From: Spodoptera frugiperda
Taxonomy: Eukaryota > Arthropoda > Insecta > Lepidoptera > Noctuidae
Reading direction: 5' to 3'
Length of the DNA: 64,000 bases
Assembly: GCF_023101765.2 (NCBI RefSeq)
Contig: NC_064239.1
Location: 5,442,001 to 5,506,000 of the forward strand
Below, in pieces: positions 24,396-38,300 of this stretch. The position numbers and the translations under genes were made by a program. Positions within the stretch are counted from its first letter, which is position 1, and the number at the start of each line of letters is the position of its first letter. The notes beneath the pieces are model-generated. The model had not been told where the DNA came from, ran no database searches, and saw only the letters and a list, made by a program, of their open reading frames with translations.

Positions 24396-24714
24396 ATTGG
24401 TAAAAAGTGGTACTAATTTGAAAATGTCTTTAGCTACTACTTTAGGATCCTCACGTTAAGTCAAGTCAAGACATTGAAGCAAAAACGACAGACTCTTTTT
24501 GTAAAAACAAGATCAAATCCATGACCACACATGTGCCACGCACATAATGTATTATGTATGGTATTCTAGGTATTAATCGGGATGACACAGTCCGTGACAC
24601 AATGATGATGGCACTACAAGGCCACACTTACATCAGTTCTAAGTCTGATTAGTATTCAGGTGCAACACCCCCCCTCGTTTGACAGCACAATGCTAACCAA
24701 TCCACCTTTGGGAA

Positions 24715-24758
24715 CTCCAATAACATAATCTTCACCTAAAGATAATAATGTTATTGGA
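24715..24758. repeat. Imperfect hairpin
   Basis: ctccaataacat at 24715-24726 pairs with atgttattggag ending at 24758, and aatctt pairs with aagat inside. The arms are about 17 bp with a small bulge. Confidence 0.6.
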
Positions 24759-26373
24759 GGTAAGTACCGTTAGTTATCGTGTGTTATCTAATACAAATCT
24801 TGTAGTCAGTAGAATTGATTAAATATTATTAAACTGAGAAATATTGAAGAATACATAGATTAATTTAAGCAACTACTCGATTTGGTCACCCTTTTTATTT
24901 AATTCCTCAGTCTGCGTTTGACGACGTTAAACTTTTTATTATTTTTCATTGATATGTAGGTAAATGGGAATTTGTTTGTTATTCATTAATTGGTTAGGTG
25001 CTGGAAGCATATAATAAAATGATATAGTTAGCAATCTTAATTAACAACATTTGGAAAACATTAAACAATCAAATACTAATATGGGTCAGATTGTGTCAGC
25101 TGAAAAAAGAAAGAAAATGACAAAAAAAGACAAGTGCGATTAGGTATATTATGTAATTACGGATTCCATTACTTTTCATCTAGATAAACAATATATTAAT
25201 TAGGTACTATTGCAGTTAACCGCAGGAGCAGTTACGAAGCAAAATGTTAACATAGACAACACATAGGTACCTATTTATTTTCTCATCAAAATAATCGTTG
25301 TAAGTATACAACAAATCTTCATATTTGAAGATGGACACCTAAAAGTCACCTAGAATATAATATAAAGCAAATCCTTGACCGGCGTTTCTCGAAATGACGG
25401 TTACATACAACGCCGGGATACGAAAATGATTCTAAATGTGCCTAGTTCACATTATTAGAATACATAAGTACGTGGGTACTAGATTTTTTTAGTTATCTAT
25501 AAATAAGTGTTGAATCGATAGTGGCGACGAACTTTGTTTAACAATTATCTGCTTGTAATTCAGTTATATTTTGGACTTTATATAACGATTAGATTATCAT
25601 AAGTATGGTTATGTATTTTTCTTTATGTACATTTTATTTACTGCGTTTAAGAACACTTATTTGTAAATGAATATCTTGGTATATATTCTAACAATGAAAA
25701 CTAGGTGCAGGCAATCTTAATATTATACAGCTGATAATTATGGCTTATTTTATTATTTTCATTTATTAGGAGTAGGTATACACGAGGTTATATATTTAAT
25801 ACATTTATCTAGTTATTTCACGAATTTTTAAAAAGCGGAATATCTATCTCTGCCTTGAAGATTTCAGATATTCTAATTGGTTCCTATTATTGCCGAAATT
25901 GCCGAAGAAGTACTTACAATGGAATTATCATTAAGAACATCTACGTATATTTATATGTATTTATATGCACATTTGTCTACATTTAGTTATTAGGAGAAAT
26001 GTTATTTCTAAAATAAAATAAGAGTTCCGTTGAAGAAAATATCGATAAGCGCTGTTACTATCTACACTACATACAAACATAATATATTATGCGTCTAACA
26101 TTATACATTATTATTACACGATAATTTATGTACTTACTATCCTACAAGTAGGAAAGTAAGTTGAGTAAAGTATAATTCACATTAGATATCTACCAGTCAG
26201 AGTAACTAGTTTCACAACACCATAGTCCACTTTAGTCCTCGCACAATGTTTATGAGTAACGATAACACTTGAGATGGCACTTTTAAACACTTGTCTTGTG
26301 AACAGTACTTAATAGTTCATGAGTCTGTTTGATACGCCAATCCAATGATTTGGGTGATTGGAAGTTTTAGTGT

Positions 26374-29300
26374 TTAAGCGACTTCTAGGTCGGAGTCGCT
26401 GTCGTCGGTGTATGGGCGTGGCGTGGGAGGCGCTGGTGGCGCGTGCGCAGGCGAGTGTGCTGGCGACAGCGGTGGCCGCGCCATCAGCGGCGTCCGACCA
26501 CAAGCCCGCTCCTCTTGCAGCTTACGAAGCCGTTCTTGCTCCTCACGTTTCTGCTTGCGCCATTTCGCACGGCGATTCTTGAACCAGACCTGTGGAAGAC
26601 ATAATACTTTAGAGATGTCATAAAAGGAAAACACTCGTGATAACCATACAAAGTTTATAAAATGTAAACTCAATTAAATCCTATCCGAAAAGCGCACGCA
26701 TTGTTAGGTGAACAGTAGTGCTAACACTGTCCATTTAGAAATAATATAGGCACGAAATGTTGTTTTGTTAACGCTTACAATATAAGTAAGTATTAGAAAT
26801 ACACTGAAACCTATACTAAAAGTCAAAAACCATTTACGATTAGGTGATATTATTTAAATCTGTTTCTATACACATTGACATCAGCAAAGAAAACCGAACA
26901 ATACATTTTTGTAAGGATCCTAAGTAACAAAGATGTAAACATACGGTGTGATATCATAACTAAAAGATTTCTTAAATATTCAATCACATACAGTACAGTA
27001 GCTAATACGGGCCGAGCGGTTGTATTGTAAGCAATCAATCAATCGTTAAACACCATGTTATCTACGGACAATTGAGACGACCCAATTCTGTAGCAAACAT
27101 TGACCGAGCTACTGAACTGCATAAAAGCAAAAAAACCTCAAAGCTAGTATTGTTGTTGAGGTATCATTGATAGTTCCCGGTAGAGAGGGGCTGTGCGGCC
27201 GTGCTTCCACTCGAGTGGGCAGGCACAAGTGTGAGATGTTCTCAGACTGCGGGTGGTCGCCGCGTCTCCGCCGACACTGCGCAGTGTCCGGCCGCCGGGC
27301 CATTGTAGCACCTCGCCGTCACAACACTGCACTGCCCTTCTTTCCAACCTCATAAATGCTTTCAAATTTATTTATGCATAATCCCTCACGGTCTTCATAA
27401 ATCTGACGTGCATTCATATTGCATGTGAATGTAAAATTGTAAACATATTGAAGCTTTATACGGATCAGAATAAGTAACATGTTTCTAGCTCCGTTCGACC
27501 GTAGTAAAACATTCGTCATACCCAATTCAAAGACGAATTTATTATTGATCCTAATTTTAAAGGATTTTGTAGGTACCAATAATGGATATCTGCATAGTTG
27601 CACGAATAATAAAATAGTAGTTACATTATACGATACAAAATAATCTGTCGAAAAGATCTTCCTAAGAGTAGATCAAACGAAATAAGTAATTACTTATGTG
27701 ATTGAAAGAAGAAATAAATGTAAGTAAGTAAATAAAATAATCAGTTGCTACAGCGAAATGGTCCTTTAAATCGAAAAGTGACAGTTTTCTTTTCATTGAT
27801 AAAAAATCTAACGATACGACAGAAAGCCAACCATTCAACATCTCAATTTCAAATTACGGCTCAGACATTATACCATACAAAATCTACATTTAAAAAGGGG
27901 CATCCCGGGCTTATTCAGTAGGAACCTTTAAAATTAATTCGTTAACGATAGCACCATTGTCGGAGTTAATTGCATTACAAGAGTCGGTCGGCGACCGACA
28001 AAGGTCCCATTAACTTTCGATGAAAGAGTGACGGGGTTTTCGCGTAGTGCGTCCGCCCGCGCCCCTCCGCTCATTGGGCGCCACTCGAGCGGCAAATATG
28101 GCCGCTGCCGCTGCCACGGCCAGACTCCGAGGCTCCGGCGACTCCTTACACCCGCTCACTGTTCGCACCCGATTCTTTTGTCATTCCTCACCCACAATAA
28201 GATTAGCCCGATGTTCTTTTGTGTACTTGATTGTGTTTGGTTTAACTCGTTTGCTGTTTTTATTGAAGCTGATGACTTCATTTCTGCAATAAAAGCACCC
28301 CTGTTTCCTGCGTATCATTATGTGTTAAGCACTTATCCGTTGCAGAGATATTAAAACAAATTGAATTGAATATTATTGGACATTTTTCATTTGGTATGGT
28401 AGTTTGGGGTTGGAAGACGACTACATAAAGCTGCCATCCATACCAAGTGGCATCTGTCAAAGTCAGAGATAAGGTAAGGGATATGATATACCTATTAGTA
28501 TTGAGAAATATCATAGTATTCCATATTATTATGTACCAATTTACCTACAAAAATACCATAACATTTTTAATTTCATAGTAAGTAATGATCAATATCAAAA
28601 CGAATCTAAGACTCTAACTAACTAATTCTCAAGAACTAGGTACGCAACTAACAAGCCCTGTACCTAGCCAGCCCTACCTAGATTAAAATAGATTAACTTC
28701 ATTAACCGACGTGGAAACTCTGAAGCTAATAGGGGCATGGCTTACATTGGAAGTTTCATATTCCCCATTGTTTTAATTCCATTGAGAGCGTGGAGAATTC
28801 CCAAATTCTATTGTGCGGTACCGCTGCAGCGTGCTCGCATCATGCATGCATAATTTCAATGCGGTAATGTTCATTCTGCTGAAGACAAACAATGTATTGA
28901 AGAGCTAAACTACGAGGATATAACTCCTTACTCCGACCTAACAATAACTAGCTGAAGCTGTTCTATGTTTACATAGCTTCGTTTTGTGTCTTAAAATATT
29001 AGTTCTCTCTAATATTCGTTATTCAAACCTTATTTATTACCTCTAACTCCTCTAACTATCAAGTACTTGAGTAGGTAGTATGATAGATATACCTAGTTCA
29101 ATTATTTTCTTTAATTTACACATTAACGTTTCAGTTTGAACACTTTACCAATCATTTTGCCAGGATACTCGTAAAAAAATCCAAAAATAAATGGTTATTT
29201 ATAACGGTTATAAGTATGTAATGGTTTTTAAACAGTGTCATTTATTAATCAAATGTCAGCCGACATTAGGCTAGTTGAAACGTTTCACAGAACTAAAGAG

Positions 29301-32300
29301 TAAGTACATGTTATCTAATAAAAAGTATTGTAAAGAATATGAATAAAGACGTAGGTAATTTAATAGAATAAATAGCAATCTAGATCAAAAACAGAGGTTG
29401 TGTACGGATAGTTAAGTAAGTAAGCAGTAGTTGATGACGAGGGCTGTAGGATGTGTCGTGTGGGAAGACAAACAGATGAGACGGCGCGCGGGGCGGTGCG
29501 CCGGCGGCAATGTGCACCACGCCTCGACGCCTGCCCGCCCCAGACCCCAAACACTAGCTACTTAACGGGACACTAACTTAACTACACCTCATCATAACTT
29601 GATGTAATAATATATAGCTACGTAATTTTATCTTCCTTTTTAAAATACATAATTTTATGTGCATTGTATCTACACACTACACATAACCGTGCCTATATAC
29701 ACACAGTTCAGTTGTTTATGGATCAGACAAAGAATTGCCCAATCAAGAGAGCAGGATTGTCACTTAAAAACAGCGCAGTTAATCAATTAATCGTTTGTTC
29801 GACTTCCAGTCACACATTTAAATTATGTTATTAACTTGAGAAAGATGAAAATACACACAGCGAAAACGAGGAAAATACAGTGAACTTATTGAGAATTCAT
29901 ACATTTATAATAAGTTGTAGATATAATACAATGTAGCAGAGTACGACCAAAGAGTCTAATAAAAATACAGCAGTTAATTATACTTAGCCGAGCTTTAACA
30001 AATTACGTATTAAAATAACAGTTTTAGTTTTATTTTACCGAAATCTTACGTATGAAAATCGTAAAGTAGATTAACTTAATATCTAAATAAGCACCGCGAG
30101 GTGGTTACAATAAAACAAACTTTAACAAAAGATTCAATAGAAACGATTAAATCCAGGAATTAGATGTGTACTTAAATTATTATACTGAATAGGATATTTC
30201 AAAGCAATGGTTATTTCAAAAGATAGGTAATTTATTCAATATGTAAGGTTACCATTATTCGCAGTTATCTAAATGGTGAAAAATCACACGCAATGTGAAA
30301 AAGAATCAAAATAGCCCATTTTCCTATATCCTGGAACAAGCCTTATTGTAGGGGGCTTCTGAGAAAGTACGGAACAGAAAAGTCCTAAACACTTTAGTAT
30401 CTATTAAGAGAGACAATAAGTAATTGTATATTTGTATCACTGCTTTATTCCCTAGTGTCCTTTACCATAATGTTCACTGCTGAACGAAGGCCTAATCCTT
30501 TAATGGGGTTTGCTCGGTGAGCTATTTAGAGTTTCTGAATTTTTCTGAAGATCGCCAATAAATCTAGTCGCAGTTTTAGCACATACCCAACCCATCGATT
30601 ACCAAGTAGTAGCGTAATCTACCCAGGTTGTGGTACCTGGGTAGATTACGCTAGCTACGCTAGTTACCAGGTAGGGCACATTCTGGACATTTTCTGTAAA
30701 TGATAGTATTACTGAAGGTCTTTCGATTCCTTTCCTCTACTAAATACGATAATGGAATTTACTTGATATCCATCATGAACACGACATTTCTTTCGATTCT
30801 CCCTTCTATACTACTTAATGTAATGATTTGTATAGCAAAGCTCATCTCACTATCTGTTACAAGTCTTCCTTTCACGACGAACACTTTACCGACTTCACTC
30901 AATAGAAACATTTAATCGGAATCAGTTGGGGGACAGACAGACAGAGTGATTGAATGCACGAATTTACGAATATTTCGTTTGTGTTTCATTTGTATTTAAT
31001 ATCATTGGTCTTGCGAATTGACTGATTAGTTCGACTGTAATGTTAGCTATCTGTAACTGTTACTATATGTATAATTCATATGTTGTTCAGAACTATAGGA
31101 ACTCACTGTTTTACCAGATAACGTTTAAAAGTTTAACCAAACATCAAAACAAATTTTATTTTAAAACCCTATAAGTAACTGATGTTTAATTTTAAAAATA
31201 CATATTATGTTCACATCACATATATGTTAAATGTTTGCGACGGCAAACCGCGGAAGCTCGGCACTCGTGTGAACCGCACGGATGGGCTCGTAGCCGAAGC
31301 CGCGTAGCAGGCGAGCAGCCGCTGCGGACGCGGCGCGAGGCGGGAGCGGGGCGAGCGCGGCGCGGCGGCGGCGCGGCGGCGGCGAACCGAACCCAAACTT
31401 ATTGTAATAATGTTGTTAGAACAAACACCGCGCTCCCTCCGCCTTGTTTGAGATTACAATTACGGTTTTAGCGAACTGATTTATTAATGGACCGCCTGAT
31501 CCGCCCTTGATACTTTAATGTCGATTTAATTTGCATATCTAGGTAAGTAGACGCTTGTGTTTAAGATCTAGGAAATTTCGAAAACTTCGCTTTATAAGTA
31601 AGTAGGTACTTCTAACAGAAAATCCGCGTAAAAGGTACATTACGAGGGTTTGTTTATATTATTATCACTTTAAGATTTCTGTCTATAGAATTTCTTGTGT
31701 GTAACAGACAACGTTCGAACATTCGATTTAATTACCTTTATTATACGAAATAAGCCGCAAGACCGTAACTTTACTTTTAATGAAGAACATTGAAGATAAA
31801 TACATTTTGTGACAATATTTAAAATATTATAAACACACCCTGTGCAACCCGGCCCAGTCAAATTAATTAAAACGTACAGTTAAGCTATCACTATACAGTA
31901 TACCTACGCACAAAACGAAACACATCAAACAGCTAATGAAAGTCGTTGTTTTTTTAATCCCAAGCATCGTTAAAACCCTCGCACCTGTCGTATTCCATTT
32001 CCCCATTAGCAACGAAATGCATTAGTCAATATTAAAGACGCCATCCGCGACTATAATTCCACAAAGGGCACTTCAAATCACACCCATCTCTTTTCGGTTG
32101 ATGTCAAAACATTACTCCTCTCTACGGCCGGAGGCTGAAAAAGTATCCCCTTGTGTCTGTCACTTCGTATCAATTACCGCACGCAAACACCCATGCCATC
32201 GCCCAGCGACGGAAAGTCGTATCTGCGCACTGCGACTCACTCGAACCGAAATTCAATTGTCAAAAGATTGCTTTAATAGTAGCACAATACCTTCGTAAAG

Positions 32301-35300
32301 CGAAAAAGTATTTCATTCCGGCGATAGCTTTACAAAATAACACTTAAAGCTACATAAGTAAATGTCAAATTCGTTGAGCCGCACTAGCCCGTAGGGAGTC
32401 CCAGAGGGTCGTTCTGCAAACAACGCTCCCCTAAACGTTATACTTTGAAAACAATAATTTGTATTGCGTATCGAACGCGTCCATAAATAATAGAGTGATA
32501 CTTCACTCGCTGATGTGACCGCGCTCGTTATATTCCACGACCGCACAATTACAAATTAAATTGATAATGCTTTTAGGGGTTAAATTGTTTACTTTAATTG
32601 AGTAATTTATAGTATTATCATGTTTACTATGTGTATTTTTGGATGCTCATTCACCATTATGTGAAAATATGCACTATTTGTGGAATTATAGTTGAATTTG
32701 AGTTTAAAGTTTTATTAACTTAATCAAATACCCTCTATTTTGAATGTCGTTCCTAGAAACTATTTTATTTCATTTGGGAGGTATAGCTTAGATTGACCTA
32801 TAACAAAGGATTATAGAAATTTCAACGTAAAGAAGGAGTACTTTTATCCCAAAGAATGATGATTTTACTACTGGACCTAAATCCAATTAGTGAAAATAAA
32901 GAAAGCTTTTATATTATATTCCTTCCTTCATTTTAGAATTCATATATTCCTAAAGCATAACATCATGTGCACTCTCCTAAATTACATACTAATCTGTCTC
33001 CGATCTATAAAACATATATTATTAGACGAACATACAATAGCCTGTTAAAACATGACTGCAACGTTTTGTAGAACGTCGATTTGTAGCGGTTTATCAATCA
33101 GGCTTCTGTTTGATACCGTTACCGTCGCTACTAGTTGCCTATGAGATTATTATTTTAGGCAGACGATCTACGGGTCTCAGTACTAGACAGTCTGTCTGTG
33201 TAATATTAAAGTAAATGTACCAGGACAGCTATATCCTGTTTTAGGAGAATTCTGTCAATGGAAAATGTAGTCATTTTCCAGAAGGTTAGGTAAGGTATGT
33301 TTGCACCTTGGTACTTAAATATAGGTATTTAATTTGAAATTAAAGAGGACCTGATTCAATAATTTATCACGTTCAATGACTTTTAGGACATCTCTAAACG
33401 TTCATTGACCTAACTGCAATCCTCTTACAAAGGAGATCTTTTTTTGGTAGTGAACGTATTACGGCTTGTGATGATGTTCGGATAGACATCACTGAGCATG
33501 TTCTTACATAAAACATGAATAACTACATACAATTTGATAAACATACAAGTAATTGGAAAGTTAGAAGCACCTCCTCTACATACACATTTTACAAAAATAA
33601 CTACCAAGAAACACCTACACAAGTCATTATTTTAACATGACATCTACAAAAAGAATTGAAAGATTGCGTTATCACCGTTTCGTTTCACAATGAAAGACGA
33701 GCAACAAGCGTAAAATGAAACAGGACGAGCTCTTTGATCACTCGATGCCGGATCGCTGCTCAGCTCATAAAAGCGTTATTGCTTTCAGGCGACACGGAAG
33801 CACAGGACAAAATGGCGCCGCTTTATTACTTAGTAACACATTGCTAGCGTATCTGTTTTATTGTAGCTACCTATTAGGAGATAAGTCCTGTCGGGGGGAG
33901 GCTGCAGATCACAAGAAACCGTGGCCGGGCCCGCCGGGGGCTGGGCGGAGCGTCACGCCCACTTTTTCTTGTTCATCGCTGTGTGTAGGGATGTTCTTCC
34001 ATTTGTCATCTGTTCGCACACGAGCAGCACTACATCTACATCTATATAATTACTAATGCTGTCTCAACTTCAAAACAAATTGTGACTTCTAAAATTGTTT
34101 GAATGAACTGTCGAGAATACTCATACAATACTATAGCATACTTGTCTTTATTGTTTTTTTCTAGTTGCAATAGTTTGACAAATATGGATGGCATTCAAAT
34201 AGAGATAACTCATTTTGCAATTCAACTATTGCTAGCTACCGAAAATTGCGACGTAATTAAACGGCAGAGAAATTACTCAACGTTGAAGATGAAACTAGGT
34301 CTGTCTCGGATACCTTTCTATTGGTCATCGTCATACAAATTAAGATTTCAAATTAAAATGAAATAAATTTAAAATGAATTAGGGGTCCTAAGACAAAGTT
34401 CATAAAATATTCTCAGTAAAATAAACTGATCACTACTTTATTCTGAAATAATCCAAAATCGAATTAATTAATACATAAGGTCTACTAAAATCTGCTTATC
34501 CGTTTGTTTGTCAGCAATTATAAATTCATTCCAAAGATTTCGTATTACTCAAAATCCGAAACTACGCATCTACGTGAACATTTACACGATACTGAGATAA
34601 TATGTAATCGAAACAGCAAACGGGTGTAGGCCACTTTATTATGGTTTAATTATGAATATGATTAGAAAACATGAATGGCGGAGTTATAAGTGAATATAAG
34701 CTATTCGTTAATCAGGCAGTGGTGGCGTAAGATCAACAGTGTGGGCGCCATGCGGAGCCCGCGGCCCGCGGCCCGCGGCGCTCGGAGCACTCCTCGGAGA
34801 CAACTAGATTACACCTCAATTAATAATTAATTTGTGTAAAGAGTTGAACGTCTATCGTACAATGGAAGATTGCTAACCACCCTTCGTTGTCTTTTCGTTT
34901 ACACAGCCGCCGTTCTTCGTATAATATTGACACAAGGAGTTTTTATTTAACAAACCTTCCGGAAAGATGTCTCAATTTTAACCGAGATTGCATACAAATA
35001 TATTTCTACCTACTGTTTCATTAATTTATTGTAAACTTAGATACATACATTTTATTGTAAGTATCTTCTTACACTGGAATGGATACTTTGCATTTCTTAA
35101 TTTAACTCTGTTGTTAGCTTAGTGAGGCAGGCAATATTTTTGACCCACTTTAACGCATGGTTAATATCAAATTAACCATGCGTTAAAGTGGGTCAACTAG
35201 TTTTTTTTTATTGTAAACTGTTACTATTTAACAGTTTTTTTTTAAACAATTATTTTTTATTGTAAACGAATTACAATAAATTAATTAAATCGTTAAAAAA

Positions 35301-38300
35301 GTTATGAGTTTAAAAACTACACAGTTTTTAAACTCGTTCATTAACTACATAATATTACACGAATTTGAAAAAAAAATTCGTAGCCGCCGCGTAGCGCTGC
35401 GTAGGCGTTGTAGCCAATTAGTTTTAAAAACAAATACATCAATGTAACTTGTATGTTCTCATTCATCAGTGCTTTTAATATAGAACTATATTAAAACACG
35501 TTCACAAGAAATTAAGTATTAATTTTCAATCCAAAAATAAATTTTCCAGGAATCTTAAATCCAATATCGGGGCTTTCTGCTTTACTTAATTACTCATATG
35601 TCATATAGTAGGTTGCTTATGTTATAATCAAATCTCAAAATTAAAAAATAAAACGATTGCAATTTACCCCACTGGGTCTAAATGCAAAAAGATCTTAAAA
35701 TAAAACATTAATTTCGAAAAGAATAAAAATTACAAATGTTTACTCACAAAACTCATTTCGTATTTCATAAAGTCCGAATGAAATAAAAACTATGTAACAA
35801 ACTACACCCACATTGCTGCAGAGCGTTCCAATCCTCTATTTCGTTTGAAATATTGATTTATTTTCGTAACTTTACCCGACTGACTGGCTTCACTGCATCA
35901 GTTAATGCTACAAACAAAAAAGTTGAATCGAATTCTGAAACAAAGCAATACAGCGGGCGCACGATTTTGAGCAAGTGTTGTGATGCCTAAACAAAAGCGT
36001 TTTAATAATGCAATTTCCAATTGCCGCTGAACAAATAACAGGGGCAACAACGAAACCGAGTGTATTGCCTTAACAACTCACACTTTTGTTGTGACTACAG
36101 TCATGTACAGTGAACGAGTGCCTCCACACAACACTACCACTGCCAAATTACACATGGTTATTTTAAAGAAATTACGTAACCTAGTAGTTTTTAAAGGAAC
36201 CTAGTAGTTGAAGCTAGGTTAAAGTTGAAATACATTTTCGTATACATATTGTATTTATATATCTATGCATCTATGCATTTGTGCATTTGTGCATTTGTGC
36301 ATTTGTGCATTTGTGCATTTGTGCATTTGTGCATTTGTGCTTTCTAAACTAAAGAAGCAAGTGTTATCGTTCTGACCACTATTTTGCAGTAAACTGCACC
36401 AGATGCTTCATATTTCGAACAATCATGAGTCGCATTATCATTATCTTTTACTAAAGTTTCTACTTCTCACAACAAAAGCAGATGAAAAGGCAAAGACGTG
36501 CTTAGTTTCAAATTTAACTCTCTGACGATGACTTAATTATTAGTGTTATTAATTTAAGTTAATTGGAGTACCCGTCGAGTCTAAGGTTTATTAATTTTCT
36601 TATAGTCATTTCTTCCGCTCAAATCCATTCTACTTGCAACTGCCAAAGTATAGACCACATTTACCGGTTAGTTTACGTACATGTAATTTTCCAACACTTT
36701 TTCCATCACTGAGTGTCTGATAGTCCTAACTTCGTGCAAGTTTCGGATTTGCGTTTACAGACAAGAGACATTTGTCGACTGAGCAAAAAAATAATTCAGG
36801 TTTGTGAAAAAAATTTGACCGTATCAAACGGTATTTGTCGTCAAGATAATTAATTAGTTAGACCTCATTTAAAAATAACTGATAACTCATGAAGAGTAAT
36901 GCAGTATTGTGCATAATGCAGTTGACTTGATACGAATGATTGATAAAAAAACAAGATTGTAAAAAAATTACCGCAACCAACGGCATTTGTCATCAATACA
37001 AGTATTTAGGTCACATTTAAAAATAACTGATAGCTCATGAAGAGTCATGTAGTATTGTGCAGTTGACTTGAGACAAATGAGTTAAGTCCGTCGGACAAAA
37101 ATACTTAGTCTCTGCAAGTAAGTCTGTAGAGAAGAATTCTCCGAGATCTCTAGAGTATTACACCAAATCTGAATATCTAATAGGAGCCAGAATATTCAAT
37201 ACCTCATATGTTGCCAGAATTAAAGAAGAAATGCAAAGTCCCATACTTTTCTATCATTGGGTAACCAAAAACTTCACGTTTAAATAAATGAAGTAAGACA
37301 AACAACTGCAGAAGTATGTGCCAAAGAATCTATTAAATATAAAAAAATCTTTCGTAAAATACTTGATGCTTAAGAACCTGCATATATGATTATGCAATTT
37401 GTTAAAATTATGTATTCTTGGACACCCCGGAATACTTGCATCATATAGAACGTCTCCTCTGCAGTCAGAAATGGTAACTTAAGTATGTTTCTTTGTTCCA
37501 GTAAAACTGTAAACATTGTTCAATAAAAACAATTGCTACGTCTGCATTTCTAAAGCCTTGTCGAAAAAGTTTGTATTCAAAAACAATTTACCCTTCACCA
37601 AATTAAACCTGGCAGATGATTAATGAAAACAACAGCTTCGCATAAAAATAACTTTGGTTGATTACTCAAGTTGTAAGTTACGCAAATCGGAAAAACTCTG
37701 TTATCCGGGAAAAAGCCGTAGAAGTGACCCTCATTAGTCGTATTGTTGTGCTTTTATCGTTCCCTCCGCTCCGGCCGGGGCAGCATAAATAAATCAAATT
37801 TAATTAACTCAGATTAATTTTCGCGGCGCCCGTCTCACCCGCGTCGGGCGTCCCTTTTTATTTGCCCTGAAGCAAAATTCTACTCGGTTGAAAACTCTAC
37901 CCGCCTGCGGTGATTTACTATGGATTCCTTAATAAAAAGTTTACACTAAAGCATATTTCACATGTAGACCGTCGCTCTCAGCCAGACAAGCCATAAAAGT
38001 CATTCAAATTACTTATTTATATTACGTACTGATCTTTTAACTTGTTTACATTTTGGGTTTCATTCTACCAATTAAGGGAAAAATTAAGGACCTTCGGCAA
38101 TTCGTTATGTTGTACATTACTGAAACTCTAAAACTGCAAATTGATATCGGCTATGAACTTATAACTCACGTATTTTACAACATTTCTTCAATGACTACGT
38201 TAATAACGTTGAATTGCTAGTTATTAATCAACAGGCGTTCAGGTCTATGACCCAAGACCTAATACTAAAAAATGTGTAGATAAGTATACTAAGTACTTAC

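Larger units (their letters stand above)
22418..26373. other. Tail-to-tail region between NPLP4-like gene and goosecoid
   Basis: Holds the 3' UTRs of the two convergent genes, a further AATAAA near 22602, foldbacks at 24073-24136 and 24715-24758, and a repeat fragment at 24318-24395. The rest is AT-rich without coding evidence. The goosecoid poly(A) site cannot be fixed. Confidence 0.55.

Noticed and set aside
33715..34056. Plus-strand 113-codon frame in Gsc intron 2
   Set aside because: The frame follows a GC-rich island; the composition is not protein-like and there is no known motif.
35141..35195. microRNA precursor
   Set aside because: The stem is perfectly paired with a 5-nt loop and only 25 bp long; animal precursors have longer, mismatched stems.
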